Source of the DNA: Calliopsis andreniformis
Lineage: Eukaryota > Arthropoda > Insecta > Hymenoptera > Andrenidae
NCBI RefSeq assembly: GCF_051401765.1
Contig: NW_027480429.1
Span: 12,838,157-12,902,156, forward strand
Direction of reading: 5' to 3'
DNA length: 64,000 bases
This document shows positions 25,731 to 38,014 of this stretch, piece after piece. The notes beneath the pieces are model-generated. The model did not search any database, was not told the origin of the DNA, and was given only the letters and a program-made list of their open reading frames with translations. The translations under genes and the position numbers were made by a program. Each line of letters begins with the position of its first letter. The stretch's first letter is position 1.

Positions 25731-28700
25731 TTTCCATCGTATAACAGGAATAATTGCAACCAGTGCGAAAGTGATGGTCATTTTTACATTCAGAGCAACC
25801 TAGGCTTCACTCTAGGGCGTTGCTCCACCAGATCGAATGGTTAGGGCCTTAGAAATCAACGCCAGAAGCATAAAATACAATAAAGATGCAACAGTTTTTC
25901 CATCGTATAACAGGAATAACTGCAAACAGTATGAAAGTACTGGTCATATCTACGTTCCGGGTAACCTAGGTATCACTATAGGGCGTTGCTCCACCAGATC
26001 GTATAGCTAGGGACTTAGAATTCAACGCCATAAGAATAAAATACAATATAAGTACAACAGTTGTTCCATCGTATAAAATGAATAATTGCAACCAGTGTGA
26101 AAGTTATGGTGATTTCTACATTCCGAGCAACCTAGGCTTCACTCTAGGGCGTTGCTCCACCTGATCCAATAGGTAGGGCCTTAGAACTCAACGCCAGAAG
26201 CATAAAATACAATAAAGATGCAACAGTTTTTCCATCGTATAAAACGACTAATTGCAAACAGTCTGAAAGCAATGGTCACTTCTACGTTCCAGGCAACCTA
26301 GGCTTCACCCTAGGGCGTTGTTCCACCAGATCGAATAGGTAGGGCCTAAGAAGTCAACGCCATAAGAATAAAATACAATATAAATATAACAGTTTTTCCA
26401 TCGTATAAAACGAATAATAGCAACCAGTGTGAAGGTTATTGTCATTTCAACGTTGCGGGCAATCTAGGCTTCACTCTAGGGAGTTGCTCCACCAGTTCAA
26501 TCAGTTAGGGCCTTAGAAGTCAACGCCCGAAGCATAAAATACAAAATAAATGGAACAGTTTTTCCATTGTATAAAACGAATAATAGCAATCAGTGTGAAA
26601 GTTATGGTCATTTCTACTTTCCGGGCAACCTAGGATTCACCCTAGGGCGTTGCTCCAACAGATTGAATAGTTAGGGCCCTAGAAGTCAATGCCCGAAGCA
26701 TAAAATGCAATCAAAATACAACAGTTTTTACATCATATAACAGGAATAATTGCAACCATTTTGAAAGTGATGTTCATTTCTACGTTCCGGGCAACCTAGG
26801 CTTCACTTTAGGGCGTTGCTCCACCAGATCGAATAGCTAGGGCCTTAGAAGACAACGCCTGGAGCATAAAATACAAAATAAATAGTACAGTTTTTCCATC
26901 GTATAAAACGAATAATTGCTACCAGTGTGGAAGTTATGGTCATTCCCACGTTCCGGGCAGCCTAGGCTTCACTCTAGGGCGTTGCTCCACCAGATGGAAT
27001 AGTTAGGGCCTTAGAAGTCAACGCCAGATGCATACAATACAATAAAGATGCAACAGTTTTTCCATCGTATAAAACGAATAATTGCAAACAGTCTGAAAGT
27101 AATGGTCATTTCTACGTTCCAGGCAACCTAGGCTTCACCCTAGGGCGTTGTTCCTCCAGATCGAATAGGTAGGGCCTAAGAAGTCAACGCCATAAGAATA
27201 AAATACAATATAAATATTACAGTTTTTCCATCGTATAAAACGAATAATAGCAACCAGTGTGAAGGTTATGGTCATTTCAACGTTCCGGGCAATCTAGGCT
27301 TCACTCTAGGGCGTTGCTCCTCCAGATCAATCAGTTAGGGCCTTAGAAGTTAACGCCTGAAGCACAAAATACAAAATAAATAGAACAGTTTTTCCATTGT
27401 ATAAAACGAATAATTGCTACCAGTGTAAAAGTTAAGGTCATTTCTGCGTTCCGGGTAACCTAGGCTTCACTCTAGGGCGTTGCTCCACCAGATCGAATAG
27501 TTAGAGCCTTAGAAGTCCACGCCAGAAGCATAAAATACGATAAAGATGCAACAGTTTTTCCATCGTATAAAACGAATAATTGCAACCAGTGTGAAATTTA
27601 TGGTCATTCCTACATTCCGGGCAACCTAGGATTCACCCTAGGGCGCTGCTCCAACAGATTGAATAGTTAGGGCCCTAGAAGTCAACGCCAGACGCATAAA
27701 ATACAATATAAATACAACAGCGTTTCCATCGTATGAAACGAATAATTGCAACCAGTGTGATAGTTATGGTCATTTCCACATTCCGTGTAACCTAGGCTTC
27801 ACTCTAGGGCGTTGCTCCACCAGATCGAATAGTTAGGTCCTTAGAAGTAAACACCAGAAGCATAAAATACAATATAGATACAACAGCTTTTCCATCGTAT
27901 AAAACGAATAATTGCAACCAGTTTGAACGTGATGGTCATTTCTCCCTTCCGTGCAACCTAGGCATCACGCTAGGGCGTTGCTCCACTAGATCGAACAGCT
28001 AGGGCCTTAGAAGTCAACGCCAGAAGCATAAAATACAATATAAATACAACAGTTTTTCCATCGTATAAAACGAATAATTGCAACCAGTTTGAACGTGATG
28101 GTCATTTCTCCCTTCCGGGCAACCTAGGCTTCACTCTAGGGCGTTGCTCCACTAGATCGAACAGCTAGGGCCTTAGAAGTCAACGCCAGAAGCATAAAAT
28201 ACAATATAAATACAACAGTTTTTCCATCGCATAAAACGAATAATTGTAACCAGTGTGAAAGTAATGGTCATTTCTACGTTCCGTGCAAGCTGGGCTTCAC
28301 CCTAGGCCGTTGTTCCACCAGACCGAATAGTTAGGGCCAAGGAAGTGAACGCCAGAAGCATAAAATACGATATAAATACAACAGCTATTCCATCGTATAA
28401 AACGAATAATTGTAACCAGTGTGAAAGTAATGGTCATTTCTACGTTCCGTGCAAGCTAGGCTTCACCCTAGGCCATTGTTCCACCAGATCGAATAGTTAG
28501 GGCCTAAGAAGTGAACGCCAGAAGCATAAAGTGCAATAAAAATACAACAGTTTTTCCATCGTATAACAGGATTAATTGCAACCAGTTTGAAAGTGATGGT
28601 CATTTCTCCTTTCCGGGCAACCTAGGCTTCACTCTAGGGCGTTGCTCCACTAGACCGAATTGCTAGGGCCTTAGAAGTCAACGCCAGAAGCATAAAATAC

Positions 28701-29548
28701 AATATAAATTCAACAGTTTTTCCATCGTATAAAACGAATAATTGCAACCAGTATGAAACTGATGGTCATTCCTACTTTCCGAGCAACCTAGGCTTCACCC
28801 TAGGGCGTTGCTCCAACAGATTGAATAGTTAGGGCCTTAGAAGCCAACGCCCGAAGCATAAAATGCAATAAAAATACAACAGTGTTTCCATCGTATAAAA
28901 CGAATAATTGCAACCAGTATGAAACTTATGGTCATTTCTACTTTCCGAGCAAGCTAGGCTTCACCATAGGGCGTGGCTCCAACAGATTGAATAGTTAGGA
29001 CCTTAGAAGTGAACGCCCGAACCATAAAATGCAAAAAAAATACAACAGTGTTTCTATCATATAACAGGAATAATTGCAACCAGTTTGAAAGTGATGGCCA
29101 ATTCTACGTTCAGGGCAACCTAGGCTTCTCGCTAGGGCGTTGCTCCACCAGATCGAATAGATAGTGCCTTAGAAGTCAACGCCAGACGCATAAAATACAA
29201 CATAAATACAACAGCGTTTCCATCGTATAAAAGGATTAATTGCAACCAGTTTGAACGTGATGATCATTTCTCCTTTCCGGGCAACCTAGGCTTCACTCTA
29301 GGGCGTTGCTCCACTAGATCGAACAGCTAGCGCCTTAGAAGTCAATGCCAGAAGCATAAAATACAATATAAATACAACAGCTTTTCCATCGAATAAAACG
29401 AATAATTGCAACCAGTGTGAAAGTTATGGTCATTTCCACATTCCGTGTAACCTAGGCTTCACTCTAGGGCGTTGCTCCACCAGATCGAATAGTTAGGGAC
29501 TAAGAAGTGAACGCCCGTAGCATGAAATACACTAAATATAGAAGAGTT
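25731..29548 (+). repeat. 26-mer HOR copy lacking I-J-K (23 monomers)
   Basis: D to H and L to AH/C are present in order, giving D-to-D spacing of 3,818 bp (23 x 166). The H-to-L junction carries the K-type ATGGAACAG tail, as in the copy at 20751, so the two share one deletion by descent. The AF monomer has CTTCTCGCTAGGG, shared with 23573 and 37517. Confidence 0.88.
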
Positions 29549-32536
29549 TTTCCATCGTATAACAGGAATAATTGCAACCAGTGCGAAAGTGATGGTCATT
29601 TTTACATTCAGAGCAACCTAGGCTTCACTCTAGGGCGTTGCTCCACCAGATCGAATGGTTAGGGCCTTAGAAATCAACGCCAGAAGCATAAAATACAATA
29701 AAGATGCAACAGTTTTTCCATCGTATAACAGGAATAACTGCAAACAGTATGAAAGTACTGGTCATATCTACGTTCCGGGTAACCTAGGTATCACTATAGG
29801 GCGTTGCTCCACCAGATCGTATAGCTAGGGACTTAGAATTCAACGCCATAAAAATAAAATACAATATAAGTACAACAGTTTTTCCATCGTATAAAATGAA
29901 TAATTGCAACCAGTGTGAAAGTTATGGTCATTTCTACATTCCGAGCAACCTAGGCTTCACTCTAGGGCGTTGCTCCACCTGATCCAATAGGTAGGGCCTT
30001 AGAACTCAACGCCAGAAGCATAAAATACAATAAAGATGCAACAGTTTTTCCATCGTATAAAACGACTAATTGCAAACAGTCTGAAAGCAATGGTCATTTC
30101 TACGTTCCAGGCAACCTAGGCTTCACCCTAGGGCGTTGTTCCACCAGATCGAATAGGTAGGGCCTAAGAAGTCAACGCCATAAGAATAAAATACAATATA
30201 AATATAACAGTTTTTCCATCGTATAAAACGAATAATAGCAACCAGTGTGAAGGTTATTGTCATTTCAACGTTGCGGGCAATCTAGGCTTCACTCTAGGGA
30301 GTTGCTCCACCAGTTCAATCAGTTAGGGCCTTAGAAGTCAACGCCCGAAGCATAAAATACAAAATAAATAGAACAGTTTTTCCATTGTATAAAACGAATA
30401 ATTGCTACCAGTGTAAAAGTTATGGTCATTTGTACGTTCCGGGCAACCTAGGCTTCACTCTAGGGCGTTGCTCCACCAGATCGAATAGTTAGGGCCTTAG
30501 AAGTCCACGCCAGAAGTATAAAATACGATAAAGATGCAACAGTTTTTCCATCGTATAAAACGAGTAATTGCAACCAGTGTGAAATTTATGGTCATTCCTA
30601 CATTCCGAGCAACCTAGACTTCACTCTAGAGCGCTGCTCCACCAGATCGAATAGTTAGGTCCTTAGAAGTCAACGCCAGAAGCATAAAATACGATATAAA
30701 TACAACAGTTTGTCCATCGTAGAACAGGAATATTTGCAACCAGTGCGAAAGTTATGGTCATTTCTGCGTTCCGGGCAACCTAGGCTTCACACTAGGGCGT
30801 TGCTCCACCAGATTCAACAGTTAGGGCATTAGAAGTCAACGCCCGAAGCATAAAATACAAAATAAATGGAACAGTTTTTCCATTGTATAAAACGAATAAT
30901 AGCAATCAGTGTGAAAGTTATGGTCATTTCTACTTTCCGGGCAACCTAGGATTCACCCTAGGGCGTTGCTCCAACAGATTGAATAGTTAGGGCCCTAGAA
31001 GTCAATGCCCGAAGCATAAAATGCAATCAAAATACAACAGTTCTTACATCATATAACAGGAATAATTGCAACCATTTTGAAAGTGATGTTCATTTCTACG
31101 TTCCGGGCAACCTAGGCTTCACTTTAGGGCGTTGCTCCACCAGATCGAATAGCTAGGGCCTTAGACGTCAACGCCTGGAGCATAAAATACAAAATAAATA
31201 GTACAGTTTTTCCATCGTATAAAACGAATAATTGCTACCAGTGTGGAAGTTATGGTCATTCCCACGTTCCGGGCAGCCTAGGCTTCACTCTAGGGCGTTG
31301 CTCCACCAGATGGAATAGTTAGGGCCTTAGAAGTCAACGCCAGATGCATACAATACAATAAAGATGCAACAGTTTTTCCAACGTATAAAACGAATAATTG
31401 CAAACAGTCTGAAAGTAATGGTCATTTCTACGTTCCAGGCAACCTAGGCTTCACCCTAGGGCGTTGTTCCTCCAGATCGAATAGGTAGGGCCTAAGAAGT
31501 CAACGCCATAAGAATAAAATACAATATAAATATTACAGTTTTTCCATCGTATAAAACGAATAATAGCAACCAGTGTGAAGGTTATGGTCATTTCAACGTT
31601 CCGGGCAATCTAGGCTTCACTCTAGGGCGTTGCTCCTCCAGATCAATCAGTTAGGGCCTTAGAAGTTAACGCCCGAAGCACAAAATACAAAATAAATAGA
31701 ACAGTTTTTCCATTGTATAAAACGAATAATTGCTACGAGTGTAAAAGTTAAGGTCATTTCTGCGTTCCGGGTAACCTAGGCTTCACTCTAGGGCGTTGCT
31801 CCACCAGATCGAATAGTTAGAGCCTTAGAAGTCCACGCCAGAAGCATAAAATACGATAAAGATGCAACAGTTTTTCCATCGTATAAAACGAATAATTGCA
31901 ACCAGTGTGAAATTTATGGTCATTCCTACATTCCGGGCAACCTAGGATTCACCCTAGGGCGCTGCTCCAACAGATTGAATAGTTAGGGCCCTAGAAGTCA
32001 ACGCCAGACGCATAAAATACAATATAAATACAACAGCGTTTCCATCGTATGAAACGAATAATTGCAACCAGTGTGAAAGTTATGGTCATTTCCACATTCC
32101 GTGTAACCTAGGCTTCACTCTAGGGCGTTGCTCCACCAGATCGAATAGTTAGGTCCTTAGAAGTAAACACCAGAAGCATAAAATACAATATAGATACAAC
32201 AGCTTTTCCATCGTATAAAACGAATAATTGCAACCAGTTTGAACGTGATGGTCATTTCTCCCTTCCGTGCAACCTAGGCATCACTCTAGGGCGTTGCTCC
32301 ACTAGATCGAACAGCTAGGGCCTTAGAAGTCAACGCCAGAAGCATAAAATACAATATAAATACAACAGTTTTTCCATCGTATAAAACGAATAATTGCAAC
32401 CAGTTTGAACGTGATGGTCATTTCTCCCTTCCGGGCAACCTAGGCTTCACTCTAGGGCGTTGCTCCACTAGATCGAACAGCTAGGGCCTTAGAAGTCAAC
32501 GCCAGAAGCATAAAATACAATATAAATACAACAGTT
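28221..32536 (+). repeat. Complete 26-monomer HOR unit (reference instance)
   Basis: From AA (CCATCGCATAAAACG) at 28221 to the next AA at 32537 is 4,316 bp, exactly 26 monomers, with all types once: AA AB AC AD AE AF AG AH/C D E F G H I J K L M N O P V W X Y Z. This is the only stretch where a full cycle runs without a deletion or a jump back, so it defines the parental unit of 16767-39840. It overlaps the two neighbouring D-based entries because the phase chosen here is different. Confidence 0.85.
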
Positions 32537-33200
32537 TTTCCATCGCATAAAACGAATAATTGTAACCAGTGTGAAAGTAATGGTCATTTCTACGTTCCGT
32601 GCAAGCTGGGCTTCACCCTAGGCCGTTGTTCCACCAGACCGAATAGTTAGGGCCAAGGAAGTGAACGCCAGAAGCATAAAATACGATATAAATACAACAG
32701 CTATTCCATCGTATAAAACGAATAATTGTAACCAGTGTGAAAGTAATGGTCATTTCTACGTTCCGTGCAAGCTAGGCTTCACCCTAGGCCATTGTTCCAC
32801 CAGATCGAATAGTTAGGGCCTAAAAAGTGAACGCCAGAAGCATAAAGTGCAATAAAAATACAACAGTTTTTCCATCGTATAACAGGATTAATTGCAACCA
32901 GTTTGAAAGTGATGGTCATTTCTCCTTTCCGGGCAACCTAGGCTTCACTCTAGGGCGTTGCTCCACTAGACCGAATTGCTAGGGCCTTAGAAGTCAACGC
33001 CAGAAGCATAAAATACAATATAAATTCAACAGTTTTTCCATCGTATAAAACGAATAATTGCAACCAGTATGAAACTGATGGTCATTCCTACTTTCCGAGC
33101 AACCTAGGCTTCACCCTAGGGCGTTGCTCCAACAGATTGAATAGTTAGGGCCTTAGAAGCCAACGCCCGAAGCATAAAATGCAATAAAAATACAACAGTG
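29549..33200 (+). repeat. 26-mer HOR copy lacking AE-AH (22 monomers)
   Basis: D to AD are complete, including I-J-K. The copy then jumps from AD to an E monomer at 33201, skipping AE AF AG AH/C and D. The AD tail (GCAATAAAAATACAACAGTG) leads straight into CCATCGTATAACAGG of E, placing the junction at about 33187-33216. Local private variants include ATAAAAATAAAATAC near 29848 and CCAACGTATAAAACG at 31375. Confidence 0.87.
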
Positions 33201-36200
33201 TTTCCATCGTATAACAGGAATAACTGCAAACAGTATGAAAGTACTGGTCATATCTACGTTCCGGGTAACCTAGGTATCACTATAGGGCGTTGCTCCACCA
33301 GATCGTATAGCTAGGGACTTAGAATTCAACGCCATAAGAATAAAATACAATATAAGTACAACAGTTTTTCCATCGTATAAAATGAATAATTGCAACCAGT
33401 GTGAAAGTTATGGTCATTTCTACATTCCGAGCAACCTAGGCTTCACTCTAGGGCGTTGCTCCACCTGATCCAATAGGTAGGGCCTTAGAACTCAACGCCA
33501 GAAGCATAAAATACAATAAAGATGCAACAGTTTTTCCATCGTATAAAACGACTAATTGCAAACAGTCTGAAAGCAATGGTCATTTCTACGTTCCAGGCAA
33601 CCTAGGCTTCACCCTAGGGCGTTGTTCCACCAGATCGAATAGGTAGGGCCTAAGAAGTCAACGCCATAAGAATAAAATACAATATAAATATAACAGTTTT
33701 TCCATCGTATAAAACGAATAATAGCAACCAGTGTGAAGGTTATTGTCATTTCAACGTTGCGGGCAATCTAGGCTTCACTCTAGGGAGTTGCTCCACCAGT
33801 TCAATCAGTTAGGGCCTTAGAAGTCAACGCCCGAAGCATAAAATACAAAATAAATAGAACAGTTTTTCCATTGTATAAAACGAATAATTGCTACCAGTGT
33901 AAAAGTTATGGTCATTTGTACGTTCCGGGCAACCTAGGCTTCACTCTAGGGCGTTGCTCCACCAGATCGAATAGTTAGGGCCTTAGAAGTCCACGCCAGA
34001 AGTATAAAATACGATAAAGATGCAACAGTTTTTCCATCGTATAAAACGAGTAATTGCAACCAGTGTGAAATTTATGGTCATTCCTACATTCCGAGCAACC
34101 TAGACTTCACTCTAGAGCGCTGCTCCACCAGATCGAATAGTTAGGTCCTTAGAAGTCAACGCCAGAAGCATAAAATACGATATAAATACAACAGTTTGTC
34201 CATCGTAGAACAGGAATATTTGCAACCAGTGCGAAAGTTATGGTCATTTCTGCGTTCCGGGCAACCTAGGCTTCACACTAGGGCGTTGCTCCAACAGATT
34301 GAATAGTTAGGGCCCTAGAAGTCAATGCCCGAAGCATAAAATGCAATCAAAATACAACAGTTCTTACATCATATAACAGGAATAATTGCAACCATTTTGA
34401 AAGTGATGTTCATTTCTACGTTCCGGGCAACCTAGGCTTCACTTTAGGGCGTTGCTCCACCAGATCGAATAGCTAGGGCCTTAGAAGTCAACGCCTGGAG
34501 CATAAAATACAAAATAAATAGTACAGTTTTTCCATCGTATAAAACGAATAATTGCTACCAGTGTGGAAGTTATGGTCATTCCCACGTTCCGGGCAGCCTA
34601 GGCTTCACTCTAGGGCGTTGCTCCACCAGATGGAATAGTTAGGGCCTTAGAAGTCAACGCCAGATGCATAAAATACAATAAAGATGCAACAGTTTTTCCA
34701 TCGTATAAAACGAATAATTGCAAACAGTCTGAAAGTAATGGTCATTTCTACGTTCCAGGCAACCTAGGCTTCACCCTAGGGCGTTGTTCCACCAGATCGA
34801 ATAGGTAGGGCCTAAGAAGTCAACGCCATAAGAATAAAATACAATATAAATATAACAGTTTTTCCATCGTATAAAACGAATAATAGCAACCAGTGTGAAG
34901 GTTATTGTCATTTCAACGTTGCGGGCAATCTAGGCTTCACTCTAGGGAGTTGCTCCACCAGTTCAATCAGTTAGGGCCTTAGAAGTCAACGCCCGAAGCA
35001 TAAAATACAAAATAAATAGAACAGTTTTTCCATTGTATAAAACGAATAATAGCAATCAGTGTGAAAGTTATGGTCATTTCTACTTTCCGGGCAACCTAGG
35101 ATTCACCCTAGGGCGTTGCTCCAACAGATTGAATAGTTAGGGCCCTAGAAGTCAATGCCCGAAGCATAAAATGCAATCAAAATACAACAGTTTTTACATC
35201 ATATAACAGGAATAATTGCAACCATTTTGAAAGTGATGTTCGTTTCTACGTTCCGGGCAACCTAGGCTTCACTTTAGGGCGTTGCTCCACCAGATCGAAT
35301 AGCTAGGGCCTTAGAAGTCAACGCCTGGAGCATAAAATACAAAATAAATAGTACAGTTTTTCCATCGTATAAAACGAATAATTGCTACCAGTGTGGAAGT
35401 TATGGTCATTCCCACGTTCCGGGCAGCCTAGGCTTCACTCTAGGGCGTTGCTCCACCAGATGGAATAGTTAGGGCCTTAGAAGTCAACGCCAGATGCATA
35501 CAATACAATAAAGATGCAACAGTTTTTCCAACGTATAAAACGAATAATTGCAAACAGTCTGAAAGTAATGGTCATTTCTACGTTCCAGGCAACCTAGGCT
35601 TCACCCTAGGGCGTTGTTCCTCCAGATCGAATAGGTAGGGCCTAAGAAGTCAACGCCATAAGAATAAAATACAATATAAATATTACAGTTTTTCCATCGT
35701 ATAAAACGAATAATAGCAACCAGTGTGAAGGTTATGGTCATTTCAACGTTCCGGGCAATCTAGGCTTCACTCTAGGGCGTTGCTCCTCCAGATCAATCAG
35801 TTAGGGCCTTAGAAGTTAACGCCCGAAGCACAAAATACAAAATAAATAGAACAGTTTTTCCATTGTATAAAACGAATAATTGCTACCAGTGTAAAAGTTA
35901 AGGTCATTTCTGCGTTCCGGGTAACCTAGGCTTCACTCTAGGGCGTTGCTCCACCAGATCGAATAGTTAGAGCCTTAGAAGTCCACGCCAGAAGCATAAA
36001 ATACGATAAAGATGCAACAGTTTTTCCATCGTATAAAACGAATAATTGCAACCAGTGTGAAATTTATGGTCATTCCTACATTCCGGGCAACCTAGGATTC
36101 ACCCTAGGGCGCTGCTCCAACAGATTGAATAGTTAGGGCCCTAGAAGTCAACGCCAGACGCATAAAATACAATATAAATACAACAGCGTTTCCATCGTAT

Positions 36201-38014
36201 GAAACGAATAATTGCAACCAGTGTGAAAGTTATGGTCATTTCCACATTCCGTGTAACCTAGGCTTCACTCTAGGGCGTTGCTCCACCAGATCGAATAGTT
36301 AGGTCCTTAGAAGTAAACACCAGAAGCATAAAATACAATATAGATACAACAGCTTTTCCATCGTATAAAACGAATAATTGCAACCAGTTTGAACGTGATG
36401 GTCATTTCTCCCTTCCGTGCAACCTAGGCATCACTCTAGGGCGTTGCTCCACTAGATCGAACAGCTAGGGCCTTAGAAGTCAACGCCAGAAGCATAAAAT
36501 ACAATATAAATACAACAGTTTTTCCATCGTATAAAACGAATAATTGCAACCAGTTTGAACGTGATGGTCATTTCTCCCTTCCGGGCAACCTAGGCTTCAC
36601 TCTAGGGCGTTGCTCCACTAGATCGAACAGCTAGGGCCTTAGAAGTCAACGCCAGAAGCATAAAATACAATATAAATACAACAGTTTTTCCATCGCATAA
36701 AACGAATAATTGTAACCAGTGTGAAAGTAATGGTCATTTCTACGTTCCGTGCAAGCTGGGCTTCACCCTAGGCCGTTGTTCCACCAGACCGAATAGTTAG
36801 GGCCAAGGAAGTGAACGCCAGAAGCATAAAATACGATATAAATACAACAGCTATTCCATCGTATAAAACGAATAATTGTAACCAGTGTGAAAGTAATGGT
36901 CATTTCTACGTTCCGTGCAAGCTAGGCTTCACCCTAGGCCATTGTTCCACCAGATCGAATAGTTAGGGCCTAAAAAGTGAACGCCAGAAGCATAAAGTGC
37001 AATAAAAATACAACAGTTTTTCCATCGTATAACAGGATTAATTGCAACCAGTTTGAAAGTGATGGTCATTTCTCCTTTCCGGGCAACCTAGGCTTCACTC
37101 TAGGGCGTTGCTCCACTAGACCGAATTGCTAGGGCCTTAGAAGTCAACGCCAGAAGCATAAAATACAATATAAATTCAACAGTTTTTCCATCGTATAAAA
37201 CGAATAATTGCAACCAGTATGAAACTGATGGTCATTCCTACTTTCCGAGCAACCTAGGCTTCACCCTAGGGCGTTGCTCCAACAGATTGAATAGTTAGGG
37301 CCTTAGAAGCCAACGCCCGAAGCATAAAATGCAATAAAAATACAACAGTGTTTCCATCGTATAAAACGAATAATTGCAACCAGTATGAAACTTATGGTCA
37401 TTTCTACTTTCCGAGCAAGCTAGGCTTCACCATAGGGCGTGGCTCCAACAGATTGAATAGTTAGGACCTTAGAAGTGAACGCCCGAACCATAAAATGCAA
37501 AAAAAATACAACAGTGTTTCTATCATATAACAGGAATAATTGCAACCAGTTTGAAAGTGATGGCCAATTCTACGTTCAGGGCAACCTAGGCTTCTCGCTA
37601 GGGCGTTGCTCCACCAGATCGAATAGATAGTGCCTTAGAAGTCAACGCCAGACGCATAAAATACAACATAAATACAACAGCGTTTCCATCGTATAAAAGG
37701 ATTAATTGCAACCAGTTTGAACGTGATGATCATTTCTCCTTTCCGGGCAACCTAGGCTTCACTCTAGGGCGTTGCTCCACTAGATCGAACAGCTAGCGCC
37801 TTAGAAGTCAATGCCAGAAGCATAAAATACAATATAAATACAACAGCTTTTCCATCGAATAAAACGAATAATTGCAACCAGTGTGAAAGTTATGGTCATT
37901 TCCACATTCCGTGTAACCTAGGCTTCACTCTAGGGCGTTGCTCCACCAGATCGAATAGTTAGGGACTAAGAAGTGAACGCCCGTAGCATGAAATACACTA
38001 AATATAGAAGAGTT
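33201..38014 (+). repeat. Rearranged 26-mer HOR copy with internal jump-back (29 monomers)
   Basis: The order is E F G H I J K/L M N O/G H L M N O P V W X Y Z AA AB AC AD AE AF AG AH/C, exactly 29 x 166 bp. K/L (34197) begins as K and ends as L, with the breakpoint about 34275-34293. O/G (34695) begins as O and ends as G, so the array returns to H and repeats L-M-N. The second H-to-L junction (about 35017) keeps the H tail AATAGAACAG, unlike the other two I-J-K deletions. Two deletions and one duplication are therefore stacked here. Confidence 0.85.
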
